Shown here in pieces: positions 1 to 5,785 of a stretch of DNA of 5,785 nucleotides (within the stretch, counting starts at the first letter, position 1; every line of letters begins with the position of its first letter). Source of the stretch: a bacterium (lineage in GTDB: Bacteria; Actinomycetota; Acidimicrobiia; Acidimicrobiales; Ilumatobacteraceae); NCBI GenBank assembly GCA_029978815.1, contig JAPOIQ010000088.1:1-5785 (forward strand). The letters are read 5' to 3'. A program made the position numbers and the translations under genes. The notes beneath the pieces were generated by a model. That model was not told the DNA's origin. It was given only the letters and a program-made list of their open reading frames with translations, and made no database searches.

Positions 1-1724
1 CTCCTGCGCTCGCCGAATGGGAATCCGAACAACTCACCTCAAACCAGCAACGCATTGGTGATGTGTACATTGGCGACTTCATCTCCCACGTGAACATCGC
101 CGCTCTCTTTGAGGGGTTTCTCACCGAAATTGTTGCGCGTGGTTACGAACTCAGAGATGCCACCGGTTACGGCTTCAGGTGCACAAATGCCTCCGGCGGA
201 TGGTCGTGCCCCAATGGGCGCATCAGCGATCTCTCATTTCACGCCTGGGGCCTTGCATTTGACATGAACTCAGATGCGAATCCGATTGTCACCCACCGTC
301 ACCCTTCGGGAGGTAACGCCTGTGAGGTCGCAGTCGAAACCGATATGCCACAGTGGGTGATTCAGACCGCAGAAAAATGGGGGCTGTACTGGGGTGGATA
401 TGGCGGGGGAGATGGTTGTTCAACTCCGTCGACATCCGCCTATCGAGACCCGCCGCACTTCGAGTTTCGTGGAACCCCCGAGATCGCCGACCAAATTCTC
501 AAGTTCAACCTTCGCAACGACCCAGACCTCGGCTGTTATGACGTCGTTGATCTCGACGGCAACGAACGCATGCTGTGCAATCGCGAATTCACGATTCAAC
601 CCGGCTGGCGGGTCGCAATCGATCCGGGGGCACCCAATGAGGCGACTGCAGCGATGGTCAACCTCACCGCTACTTCTGCAGACAGCGGCGGCTTTTTCTC
701 GCTCGAGTCATGCGCTGCCCGCTCCGGTACATACCCCATGACATCAAATGTCAATTTCGTCGCAGGTCAAGACGTTGCCAATCTCGCCATCATTCCACTC
801 GATGCAGATGGCCGATTCTGCCTCTTTCACTCGTCGCAGGCGCATGGAGTGGTCGATGTCATCGCGTATTTGTTACCGGCGACCGATCGCTCGGTGTTGA
901 AGATGAACCCTCAACCCCCAACGCGAATTGTCGACACCCGGTCCCGAACGTCATGCGATACAACAAATGAATGCGGTATCAAACCAGTCCCCCATCAGGG
1001 CACCGTCATGATTACCGATGCGCCCGATGTGCCGTACCTCGCCAATCTCACTGCCACCCTGTCTGCTGCACCCGGATTCATCAGTGCGGGTGGCTGCCAA
1101 TCAATCATCTCGTCTGCAGGTGTACCTGAATGGTCGAATCTGAACTATCGGTTCGAAGAAGATCGGGCGAATCTCGCAGTGATCAGGCCCGATAACACAG
1201 GGTCCTCATGCGCGTATTCGTGGGGAGGGACAGACTTCATCGTCGATGTCCTCGGGACACTCACTGACCAAGAAGAACGCGGGCTGGGTTTCACCCTCGT
1301 CAATCCCGAACGCATTCTCGATACCCGGCGCTGTGAAGAATCAGCGTGTTCTTACGGCATTGACCGCGGCGAGGTACTTCACATTCCAATTGACACCGAT
1401 GCTCCAGTCGTTGCAGTCAACATCACCGCAACAGATGCGCTCGAATGGGGATTCATCACGGTTGATAAGTGCTCAACCCTTGAGGCGCTCACCGGATCGC
1501 CCGACACATCAACTGTCAACATCGAGAAGGGGTCAACCGCCGCAAACCTCACGTTCGCCGAAGTGGAATTCGGTGAAATATGTGCATGGTCGTACGGTCG
1601 GACACATCTCATTGTCGACGTTCAGGCTGAACTTCGAGTTGATGGCAACCTCGGCATCGTTCTCGACAACCCCAGCCGCGTCTACGACGGACGAAAAGGC
1701 GGAAACAGCCTCGTCACTCAGTGA
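1..1724 (+). CDS. M15-type zinc D,D-carboxypeptidase/endopeptidase-like protein with three C-terminal Cys-paired repeats, 5' partial
   Basis: The reading frame is open to the left edge (first full codon at 3), so the gene starts outside the window. The GTG at 63 is probably an internal Val. The N-terminal part (to about 480) resembles the M15 (VanY/M15_4) metallopeptidases, which cut D-Ala-D-Ala or L-Ala-D-Glu type bonds in peptidoglycan. It has the SxHxxGxAxD motif as SFHAWGLAFD, with His at 240-242 and Asp at 261-263, and the late DPPHFEF motif with His at 456-458. These are the expected three zinc ligands, and the Asp of DPPH is a candidate catalytic acid. From about 525 to 1694 follow three degenerate repeats (separate entry). 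Many cysteines, mostly in pairs, and the lack of TM segments suggest an exported protein, but the signal peptide would lie upstream and cannot be seen. The C-terminus is short after the last repeat, with no LPXTG motif or anchor helix. The gene ends in an 11-bp overlap with the convergent GlpD-like gene. The M15 fold is well supported; the exact bond cut is not known. Confidence 0.85.
   Translation, partial: PALAEWESEQLTSNQQRIGDVYIGDFISHVNIAALFEGFLTEIVARGYELRDATGYGFRCTNASGGWSCPNGRISDLSFHAWGLAFDMNSDANPIVTHRHPSGGNACEVAVETDMPQWVIQTAEKWGLYWGGYGGGDGCSTPSTSAYRDPPHFEFRGTPEIADQILKFNLRNDPDLGCYDVVDLDGNERMLCNREFTIQPGWRVAIDPGAPNEATAAMVNLTATSADSGGFFSLESCAARSGTYPMTSNVNFVAGQDVANLAIIPLDADGRFCLFHSSQAHGVVDVIAYLLPATDRSVLKMNPQPPTRIVDTRSRTSCDTTNECGIKPVPHQGTVMITDAPDVPYLANLTATLSAAPGFISAGGCQSIISSAGVPEWSNLNYRFEEDRANLAVIRPDNTGSSCAYSWGGTDFIVDVLGTLTDQEERGLGFTLVNPERILDTRRCEESACSYGIDRGEVLHIPIDTDAPVVAVNITATDALEWGFITVDKCSTLEALTGSPDTSTVNIEKGSTAANLTFAEVEFGEICAWSYGRTHLIVDVQAELRVDGNLGIVLDNPSRVYDGRKGGNSLVTQ
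525..1694 (+). repeat. Three degenerate ~125-residue protein repeats in the M15 peptidase gene
   Basis: Three tandem units can be aligned by eye at about 525-941, 942-1328 and 1329-1694. Each carries, in order, an NLTAT-like strand (NLTAT, NLTAT, NITAT), a Gly-Phe turn followed by Cys, an S-N/T-x-N motif (SNVN, SNLN, STVN), an A-N-L motif, a second Cys (RFC, SSC, EIC), a VDV strand, and a closing P-x-R-x-x-D-x-R motif (DTR, DTR, DGR). Units 2 and 3 also open with a close Cys pair. The closing Arg residues lie 129 and 122 residues apart. The units are diverged at the DNA level, so this is an old duplication. The pattern resembles beta-rich repeats I associate with secreted proteins of Acidimicrobiia. 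A binding or spacer role is an inference. Confidence 0.75.
1714..1724. other. 11-bp palindromic overlap of two convergent stop codons
   Basis: The sequence TCACTCAGTGA is a perfect inverted repeat around its central C. Read on the plus strand it ends the peptidase gene (ACT CAG TGA); read on the minus strand it ends the GlpD-like gene (ACT GAG TGA). The two proteins therefore end in V-T-Q and L-T-E. There is no room for an intrinsic terminator between the genes. Confidence 0.9.
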
Positions 1725-3357
1725 GAGCGTTCGTGCGTTCTCGATAAAACTCTTCGAGACGTCGTTCACCATCATCCCCAAAGAGCAAATGTGCAACTTC
1801 GGCCAAGTCCTCTGAACCGACAAACTCGCCGTCTGGTACGACGAGGTCGATCTTGGATCGACGTCTCATGAAGTCGTCGAGCTTCACGATCATCTCGTGC
1901 TCCGCAGCATTGTGAAGTTCAACGCGAAGATAGTCGGCCGACGCCATGACATCAGTCGCCATAGTTGGATCGTCACGAATCTGCTCGAGCATGTCGAACG
2001 CACGACGGCCATATCGACGCCACAGCCGAATGGAGAGCGGTTCAGTCTCTGGCTTTGAGCGCATGTCGTCGAGGTGCATGAGATGCGCCTGACGGAAGAA
2101 CTCGGCGCGACTCCCCGGATCGGGTTCGCCAAACCAATTGCGGAGGTCTTCCTCAAGTGTCACACCAAGGGATTCAATTTCTGCAGCGACTTCGCTTCCG
2201 ACGTTGAGACAGTCGGTGAGTTTTCCACCAAACACCGTGACCACAGCCTGCCGCTCATCACATTCAACTTCGTGGCGACGGCTCAACGATGTCCACTCTT
2301 TCGAGCGCCAGTCATCTGCGCCTTCGCCGTCAACTTTGACGACGAGAGGACGCACACCACTTCGCTCAGCGATGATGTCGCTGACCTCAAGAGGCTTCGA
2401 AAGGTTCATTCGAGCGTTGATCTGCTCAAGCAAAAATGAGCGATCCTCGTCATTCACCGCCGTGAACGGTTCGTCAACTCTGGTGTCAGTGGTGCCAATC
2501 ACTGAACGCCGACCCATGGGAATGACATAAAAGAGCCTCTGGCTGTCGTCAAAGAATGCCAGAACCCTGTGGTGATCGGTCGTCGTGAGGCGAGGCACAA
2601 CAAGGTGAATCCCCTTCGAGTACACAATCCGATGCTGGGTTGATGTCCCCCACGACTCGTTGAGCCCGTCAACGAACGGGCCCGCCGCGTTCACTAACGC
2701 CGTCGCGGTCGCCGACATTTCTCGGCCGGAATCGACGTCGCGGAGCTTCACATGCCATCGCCCGTCGCGACGCTCGGCTGCGACAAGCTCAACGTAATTC
2801 GTCGTCACCGCCCCTGCTTCGAACGCCGATCGTATAAATGAGAACACGAATCTCGAGTCGTTGTCGATGAGGTACGCATCTTGGTACTGAATCGCTCCAC
2901 GGGCAGTCGCTGTTGAAATCGCTGGTTCCGCGTTCTCTAAACGGCGACGGGAGAAGACCTTTGGTGGTTTCGTTCCAAAACGGCCGATCGCCCAGTAGGC
3001 CGTCGCACCAAGCCCGGCGAACCAGGGCCGGTAAGGAGCGCTGTTATCAAGAGTCGCAAGGAAGCCAATCTCTCTCACATTGTCTGGGTAGGCCTTCATT
3101 AATGCGTTTCGAGACCGACAGAGGCCGTAGACGAGGCCGAGCTCATAATTCTCTAGGTACTTAAAGCCACCCCACACCAAGTTTGACGACTCTTGAGAAG
3201 TGAATGCTCCAAAATCCCCTCGCTCGACGAGCGCAACAGAGGCTCCCCGACCTGCGAGAGCAGCCGCTGAAACGGCACCATTGATTCCGCCACCAACGAC
3301 AAGAACATCGAAATTGCCGCCGTCGAGGCGTCGAAGGTTTTCGGAGCGCTGAGCCAC
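1714..3357 (-). CDS. FAD-dependent glycerol-3-phosphate dehydrogenase-like oxidoreductase (GlpD/DAO family)
   Basis: GlpD enzymes oxidise sn-glycerol 3-phosphate to dihydroxyacetone phosphate at the inner membrane and pass electrons to quinone. Starting at GTG 3357 the protein has 547 residues, a little longer than E. coli GlpD (about 501). Visible in order are a Rossmann FAD motif VVGGGINGA (about residues 20-28), WGGFKYLENYELGLV (62 on), LVNAAGP (about 221-227), VIGTTD (286-291), SGVRPL (333-338) and FGGKLTD (376-382), then a GlpD-like alpha-helical C-terminal domain. GTG 3357 is preferred because it leaves about 20 residues before the FAD motif, as in relatives, and leaves a gap to the divergent nitroreductase. 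The frame is open upstream, with GTG at 3486 and TTG at 3507, but those starts would overlap the neighbour's coding region. No strong RBS is seen at 3357. Oddities: the family's HGGLRYLE is WGGFKYLE here, so the residue matching E. coli Arg54 is Lys66, and the preceding SSK is SSN. A related substrate is possible, so I give no symbol. Confidence 0.85.
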   Translation of the reverse strand: MAQRSENLRRLDGGNFDVLVVGGGINGAVSAAALAGRGASVALVERGDFGAFTSQESSNLVWGGFKYLENYELGLVYGLCRSRNALMKAYPDNVREIGFLATLDNSAPYRPWFAGLGATAYWAIGRFGTKPPKVFSRRRLENAEPAISTATARGAIQYQDAYLIDNDSRFVFSFIRSAFEAGAVTTNYVELVAAERRDGRWHVKLRDVDSGREMSATATALVNAAGPFVDGLNESWGTSTQHRIVYSKGIHLVVPRLTTTDHHRVLAFFDDSQRLFYVIPMGRRSVIGTTDTRVDEPFTAVNDEDRSFLLEQINARMNLSKPLEVSDIIAERSGVRPLVVKVDGEGADDWRSKEWTSLSRRHEVECDERQAVVTVFGGKLTDCLNVGSEVAAEIESLGVTLEEDLRNWFGEPDPGSRAEFFRQAHLMHLDDMRSKPETEPLSIRLWRRYGRRAFDMLEQIRDDPTMATDVMASADYLRVELHNAAEHEMIVKLDDFMRRRSKIDLVVPDGEFVGSEDLAEVAHLLFGDDGERRLEEFYRERTNALTE

Positions 3358-3446
3358 ACCTATAGCGTTCCACGCAATTCGCGCGAAGCCAACACCGAGC
3401 GCACTCGATTCGACACGGAGTTGTTCGGGGAAGTAACGATTGGATC
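3358..3446. promoter_or_regulatory. Divergent intergenic region between GlpD-like and nitroreductase genes
   Basis: If the GlpD-like gene starts at 3357, these 89 bases must hold both promoters. I see no clear -35/-10 pair for either strand and no obvious operator palindrome. TATAGG on the minus strand lies only one base before the GTG, too close to act as its -10 box. Confidence 0.35.
3427..3433 (+). promoter_or_regulatory. Candidate ribosome binding site of the nitroreductase
   Basis: GGGGAAG is purine-rich and lies 13 bases before the GTG at 3447. That is longer than the usual spacing. It is the best Shine-Dalgarno-like run in the gap and supports the 3447 start only weakly. Confidence 0.35.
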
Positions 3447-4139
3447 GTGACAGATCTTCCCCTTCTCGAAGGACTTGCGACCACACGAGCAATTCGCCGG
3501 TACACAAATGAGCCGATTCCTGAATCCGATCTCAACAAGATGTTGTTTGCTGCGACACGGGCCCCTTCTGGTTCAAATCGTCAACCGTTCAGATTCATGG
3601 TGTTCAGCAACTCTGAGCGTTCGAAACAGGTGAAACAGTTGATCGCCCAAGGTGCACAAACCCTGTGGGATTCAAAACGCTCGGCTGACGGATACGACAG
3701 CGGCTCTGGCAGACAGAATGATTCGCCGAAGGCCCGCATGGCGAGAACCATGCAGCATTACGTTGATCATTTCGCTGAAGTACCGGTGCTCGTTCTTGCA
3801 TGTCTCATTCGTTATCGAGAGCCGTCTCCTACCGAGGGCGCCTCGGTATATCCCGCCTGTCAGAACTTGCTGCTTGCTGCTCGGGCGCTCGGCTACGGCG
3901 GTGTACTCACCGGATTCCAAGGATTTGTTGAAAACGAACTTCGCACATTTCTTGATCTGCCCGACGAGGTCGCTCTCTCAGCAACGATCACCCTCGGCGT
4001 ACCTGAGGGTTCTCACGGTCCCGTGCGTCGACGTCCGCTATCGAACCTCGTATTTGGTGACACTTGGGGTGAGGCTGCTCCGTGGGCCTCCGATCCGCCC
4101 GGAACTGCCGTGTTGGACAGTCGTTTCGGCCCTGCGTAA
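3447..4139 (+). CDS. Nitroreductase family protein (FMN-dependent oxidoreductase)
   Basis: Members of this family are usually FMN-containing homodimers in the cytosol. They use NAD(P)H to reduce nitro compounds, quinones, flavins or other substrates. The 230-residue length fits. The N-terminal motif RAIRRYTNEPIP (residues 14-25) with RAPSGSNRQPFRF (38-50) is the classic FMN phosphate-binding region. YPACQNLLLAARALGYGG (135-152) is the conserved helix and the glycine turn near the flavin. RRRPLSNLVFGDTWG (194-208) is the C-terminal signature seen in actinobacterial members. The start is GTG 3447, which puts the RAIRRYT motif at its usual distance from the N-terminus; no other in-frame start lies just upstream. 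The gene diverges from the GlpD-like gene across 89 bp and converges on the GIDE-like gene with an 8-bp gap. The natural substrate cannot be read from the sequence. An F420-linked role is not indicated. Confidence 0.9.
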   Translation: MTDLPLLEGLATTRAIRRYTNEPIPESDLNKMLFAATRAPSGSNRQPFRFMVFSNSERSKQVKQLIAQGAQTLWDSKRSADGYDSGSGRQNDSPKARMARTMQHYVDHFAEVPVLVLACLIRYREPSPTEGASVYPACQNLLLAARALGYGGVLTGFQGFVENELRTFLDLPDEVALSATITLGVPEGSHGPVRRRPLSNLVFGDTWGEAAPWASDPPGTAVLDSRFGPA

Positions 4140-4147
4140 TCCGTCGC

Positions 4148-4822
4148 TCAGACGAAGAACGACCCAACCAGAGAACCAACAGCGAGAACCGATATCACCG
4201 CAACGGCGATGAATTGCTGGCGCAGTTGAGCGTCGACCGATTTGCCTGACACCTGCAGTTTCTTTTCTGACCCGTCAAGCGCACCACCTCGGAGCATGCC
4301 TCGAACCCACACTCTGTCATTTTCCCGAACCACTCGTTCCTCAATCCATGTGCGGCGATTACCTGACGACAGGCTGAACGAGGAGTCTCCACCGAACGAC
4401 ATCTGCATCCCACGTTCGCTGGCAGTTCGGGTCTCCGGGAAACCGGTGATGTCAAAGTTGCTTCCTGACCTGACATCAATCTTCGAACCACCGTCTTCTA
4501 TGTACATCAATGCTCCCGCTGTGCCGAGATTGCGGCTTCGGCGCTCTTGACGGTCGCCACCTTTGTCGTCGTTACGAGGCTCGGTCCACTCGGTGACCTC
4601 TTCGGCTTCAAACAGCAGTCCAGAAACCCCCGTATACGGACTGGTTCCAGGCTCTCCGCCGGCAAGGCCGGTAATCACAACCTCATTGCCATCTGGCGCT
4701 GCTCCAGCCGCCTCAGGTGAAAGCACCGGAAGTTCCTGCAATTTCCCCCTTCTCCACCACAAGAGTGCCGCAATGACACCGAGGAGAACTGCGAACAGTA
4801 AAAGCAACAACTGTGGGCTCAT
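4148..4822 (-). CDS. Two-TM membrane protein with GIDE/MULAN-like domain, function unknown
   Basis: The protein has 224 residues from ATG 4822, with an AAGG box 7 bases upstream. Residues 4-23 form a hydrophobic helix followed by WWRRGK, so the positive residues fit the middle part lying in the cytoplasm. Residues 204-223 form a second hydrophobic helix ending almost at the C-terminus. Between them are a Gly/Pro-rich linker (about 33-60), then SPYTGVSGLLFEAEEVTEW (61-79), ALMYIEDGGSKIDV (104-117) and EERVVRENDRVWVRGML (161-177). This order (a Pro-x-T/S-G entry, a strand pair, a 'D/E-GG-x-x-V' hairpin, then E-x-x-x-x-x-x-D-x-V-x-V-x-G) resembles the GIDE domain of mitochondrial MULAN-type proteins and their bacterial homologues. 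Those proteins flank the domain with TM helices. The RING finger of the eukaryotic proteins is absent here. The family call is by eye and moderate; no biochemical function can be given. Confidence 0.6.
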   Translation of the reverse strand: MSPQLLLLLFAVLLGVIAALLWWRRGKLQELPVLSPEAAGAAPDGNEVVITGLAGGEPGTSPYTGVSGLLFEAEEVTEWTEPRNDDKGGDRQERRSRNLGTAGALMYIEDGGSKIDVRSGSNFDITGFPETRTASERGMQMSFGGDSSFSLSSGNRRTWIEERVVRENDRVWVRGMLRGGALDGSEKKLQVSGKSVDAQLRQQFIAVAVISVLAVGSLVGSFFV

Positions 4823-4829
4823 GAAAAAA

Positions 4830-4833
4830 CCTT
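4830..4833 (-). promoter_or_regulatory. Ribosome binding site of the GIDE-like gene
   Basis: On the minus strand AAGG (within TTAAGG) stands 7 bases before the ATG at 4822, with a run of six T between. The spacing is normal and it supports this start. Confidence 0.5.
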
Positions 4834-4906
4834 AACAATTTCCGTCATTCGAGCCGCCGATAATTTGCCGCAGCACCTCAACGCGTTGGAATTGACCACT
4901 CGAATG

Positions 4907-4949
4907 CTCACCGCGCGGAACTCACCACATGAAACTAACTACGCGGAAC
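4907..4949. repeat. Short direct repeats at the end of the acyl-CoA dehydrogenase gene
   Basis: CGCGGAAC occurs at 4914-4921 and again at 4942-4949, 28 bp apart. CTCACC occurs at 4907-4912 and 4921-4926. The cluster straddles the stop codon of the acyl-CoA dehydrogenase gene in the 112-bp gap before the GIDE-like gene. No hairpin with a T-tract is evident. It could be chance or a protein-binding site. Confidence 0.35.
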
Positions 4950-5785
4950 ATCTTTCCAAGGACGGTCTCGATCAACTCGAACATCCCCCGGGAGTCCAAG
5001 CACCCGCTCACCAAGAATGTTTCTCATAATTTCGGCGGTACCGCCCTCGATGGTGTTTGCTCTGCTTCGCAAAAACGCGACCCGCGAGATCGAATCAAGC
5101 CCACCGCCTTCGCCACCGTTGGAGTAATCGTCGTAGAGCAACGCGCGTGGGCCCAACAAACCCATGCAGAACTCGTACACCCGCTTATTGTGCTCTGCCC
5201 CCGCCATCTTCCCGATGGAACCCTCAGGGCCAGGGCTCCCCATTCGACGATTGGCCGACGCACGAAGGTTGTTCAATCGAATCGCTTCTGCCTCACACCA
5301 AAGTTGCATGAGCTGATCCCGATAGAACGGCTTTTGGTCAGCGTCAAGGTCATTGAAGAGCTCAACTGCGTGAGCGATCGGACCAGCGCCACGCGGCGGA
5401 GTTGAGCCACCAATCGCCGTTCGCTCATTCATCAATGTGGTGAGGCTAACTCGCCAGCCCTCCCCGGGGCTCCCGAGCATCTCTGCAGCCGGAACCCGAA
5501 CATCGGTGAAATAGACCTCGTTAAATTCTGCTCCACCAGTCATTTGTCGCAATGGCCGAACCTCAACACCCGGAGCCTCCATATCGACAACAAACGCGGT
5601 GATACCGCTGTGCTTTACTGCAACCGGGTCAGTTCGAACGATCACCAGACCCCATTTCGCGATATGGGCGAGCGAAGTCCACACCTTTTGACCGTTGAGA
5701 ATCCACTCATCACCATCTTGGACGGCGGTCATCGACAGGCCGGCAACGTCGGAGCCGGCACCAGGTTCTGAAAACAGCTGGCACC
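4935..5785 (-). CDS. Acyl-CoA dehydrogenase (FadE-type), 5' partial
   Basis: The frame is open to the right edge (last full codon 5781-5783), so the N-terminal helical domain is missing; the ATG at 5732 is an internal Met. The visible part begins with QLFSEPGAGSD (about 5780-5748), the family's flavin/substrate signature at the start of the middle beta domain, followed by NGQKVWTS and ITAFVVDMEAPGVEVRP. The C-terminal four-helix domain follows, with LRSRANTIEGGTAEIMRN. The Glu of IEGGT (codon 5046-5048) sits where the catalytic base of medium-chain enzymes lies (MCAD Glu376, YEGT), so the enzyme looks active. These flavoenzymes carry out alpha,beta-dehydrogenation of an acyl-CoA and pass electrons to electron-transfer flavoprotein. 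A Gly-rich stretch, DDYSNGGEGGG, precedes the last helices. Chain length or substrate (fatty, branched or steroid side-chain acyl-CoA) cannot be told. The gene ends 112 bp upstream of the GIDE-like gene on the same strand. Confidence 0.9.
   Translation of the reverse strand, partial: CQLFSEPGAGSDVAGLSMTAVQDGDEWILNGQKVWTSLAHIAKWGLVIVRTDPVAVKHSGITAFVVDMEAPGVEVRPLRQMTGGAEFNEVYFTDVRVPAAEMLGSPGEGWRVSLTTLMNERTAIGGSTPPRGAGPIAHAVELFNDLDADQKPFYRDQLMQLWCEAEAIRLNNLRASANRRMGSPGPEGSIGKMAGAEHNKRVYEFCMGLLGPRALLYDDYSNGGEGGGLDSISRVAFLRSRANTIEGGTAEIMRNILGERVLGLPGDVRVDRDRPWKDVPRS

Noticed and set aside
1246..1815. 189-codon plus-strand open frame overlapping the end of the peptidase gene and the end of the GlpD-like gene
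   Set aside because: Its translation is Ser/Thr/Arg/Pro-rich with no recognisable domain and it lies out of frame over two well-supported genes.
2074..2530. Two plus-strand open frames (121 and 130 codons) antisense to the GlpD-like gene
   Set aside because: They mirror conserved GlpD motifs on the opposite strand and have no domain, RBS or start support of their own.
3358..3363. TATAGG as a -10 box for the GlpD-like gene
   Set aside because: It lies one base before the preferred start codon, too close even for a leaderless transcript, and has only a poor -35 partner.
4142..4154. Possible terminator hairpin CGTC-GCTCA-GACG between nitroreductase and GIDE-like gene
   Set aside because: The stem is only 4 bp and no T-tract follows on either strand.
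3652..4212. 186-codon plus-strand open frame in another frame over the nitroreductase
   Set aside because: It is a shadow of the strongly supported nitroreductase and has an Arg/Pro/Ser-rich, domain-free translation.
4823..4829. Run of six T on the minus strand before the GIDE-like ATG as a terminator tail for the dehydrogenase gene
   Set aside because: No GC-rich stem precedes it, and it sits within the spacer between the RBS and the start codon.
4929..5405. 158-codon plus-strand open frame antisense to the acyl-CoA dehydrogenase
   Set aside because: It lies opposite the conserved C-terminal domain and shows no protein family motifs.

Overview
This window looks like an ordinary chromosomal segment of a moderately GC-rich actinobacterium. 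The best guess is an uncultured member of the Acidimicrobiia, possibly aquatic. That placement rests on family resemblance seen by eye: the Cys-paired extracellular repeat in the first gene (NLTAT / SN-N / AN / VDV / P-R-DTR) is a style I associate with secreted proteins of Acidimicrobiia, and the acyl-CoA dehydrogenase and GlpD-like protein read as actinobacterial. No rRNA or marker gene is present to confirm it.

There are five protein genes, two of them cut by the window edges. From left to right: (1) a plus-strand, 5'-truncated, probably secreted M15-type metallopeptidase followed by three degenerate repeats (1-1724). (2) A minus-strand FAD-dependent glycerol-3-phosphate dehydrogenase-like oxidoreductase (1714-3357), converging on gene 1 with an 11-bp overlap. 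(3) A plus-strand FMN-type nitroreductase (3447-4139), divergent from gene 2 across an 89-bp gap. (4) A minus-strand two-TM protein with a GIDE/MULAN-like domain (4148-4822), converging on gene 3 with 8 bp between them. (5) A minus-strand acyl-CoA dehydrogenase (4935-5785), open at the right edge and upstream of gene 4 by 112 bp.

The strand order is +, -, +, -, -. Apart from a possible 5-to-4 readthrough pair the genes are not an operon, and nothing ties them into one pathway. Gene 1 acts on peptidoglycan or peptides outside the cell, gene 2 on glycerol phosphate or a related polyol phosphate at the membrane, gene 3 is a flavin reductase, gene 4 sits in the membrane with unknown function, and gene 5 belongs to acyl-CoA oxidation.

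I saw no tRNA, rRNA, CRISPR array, insertion sequence, attachment site or convincing intrinsic terminator. I did not find a clearly new biological system. The points most worth a second look are the GlpD-like enzyme with an altered substrate-pocket signature, the peptidase-plus-triple-repeat architecture, the bacterial GIDE-like membrane protein without a RING, and the palindromic 11-bp overlap of two stop codons.
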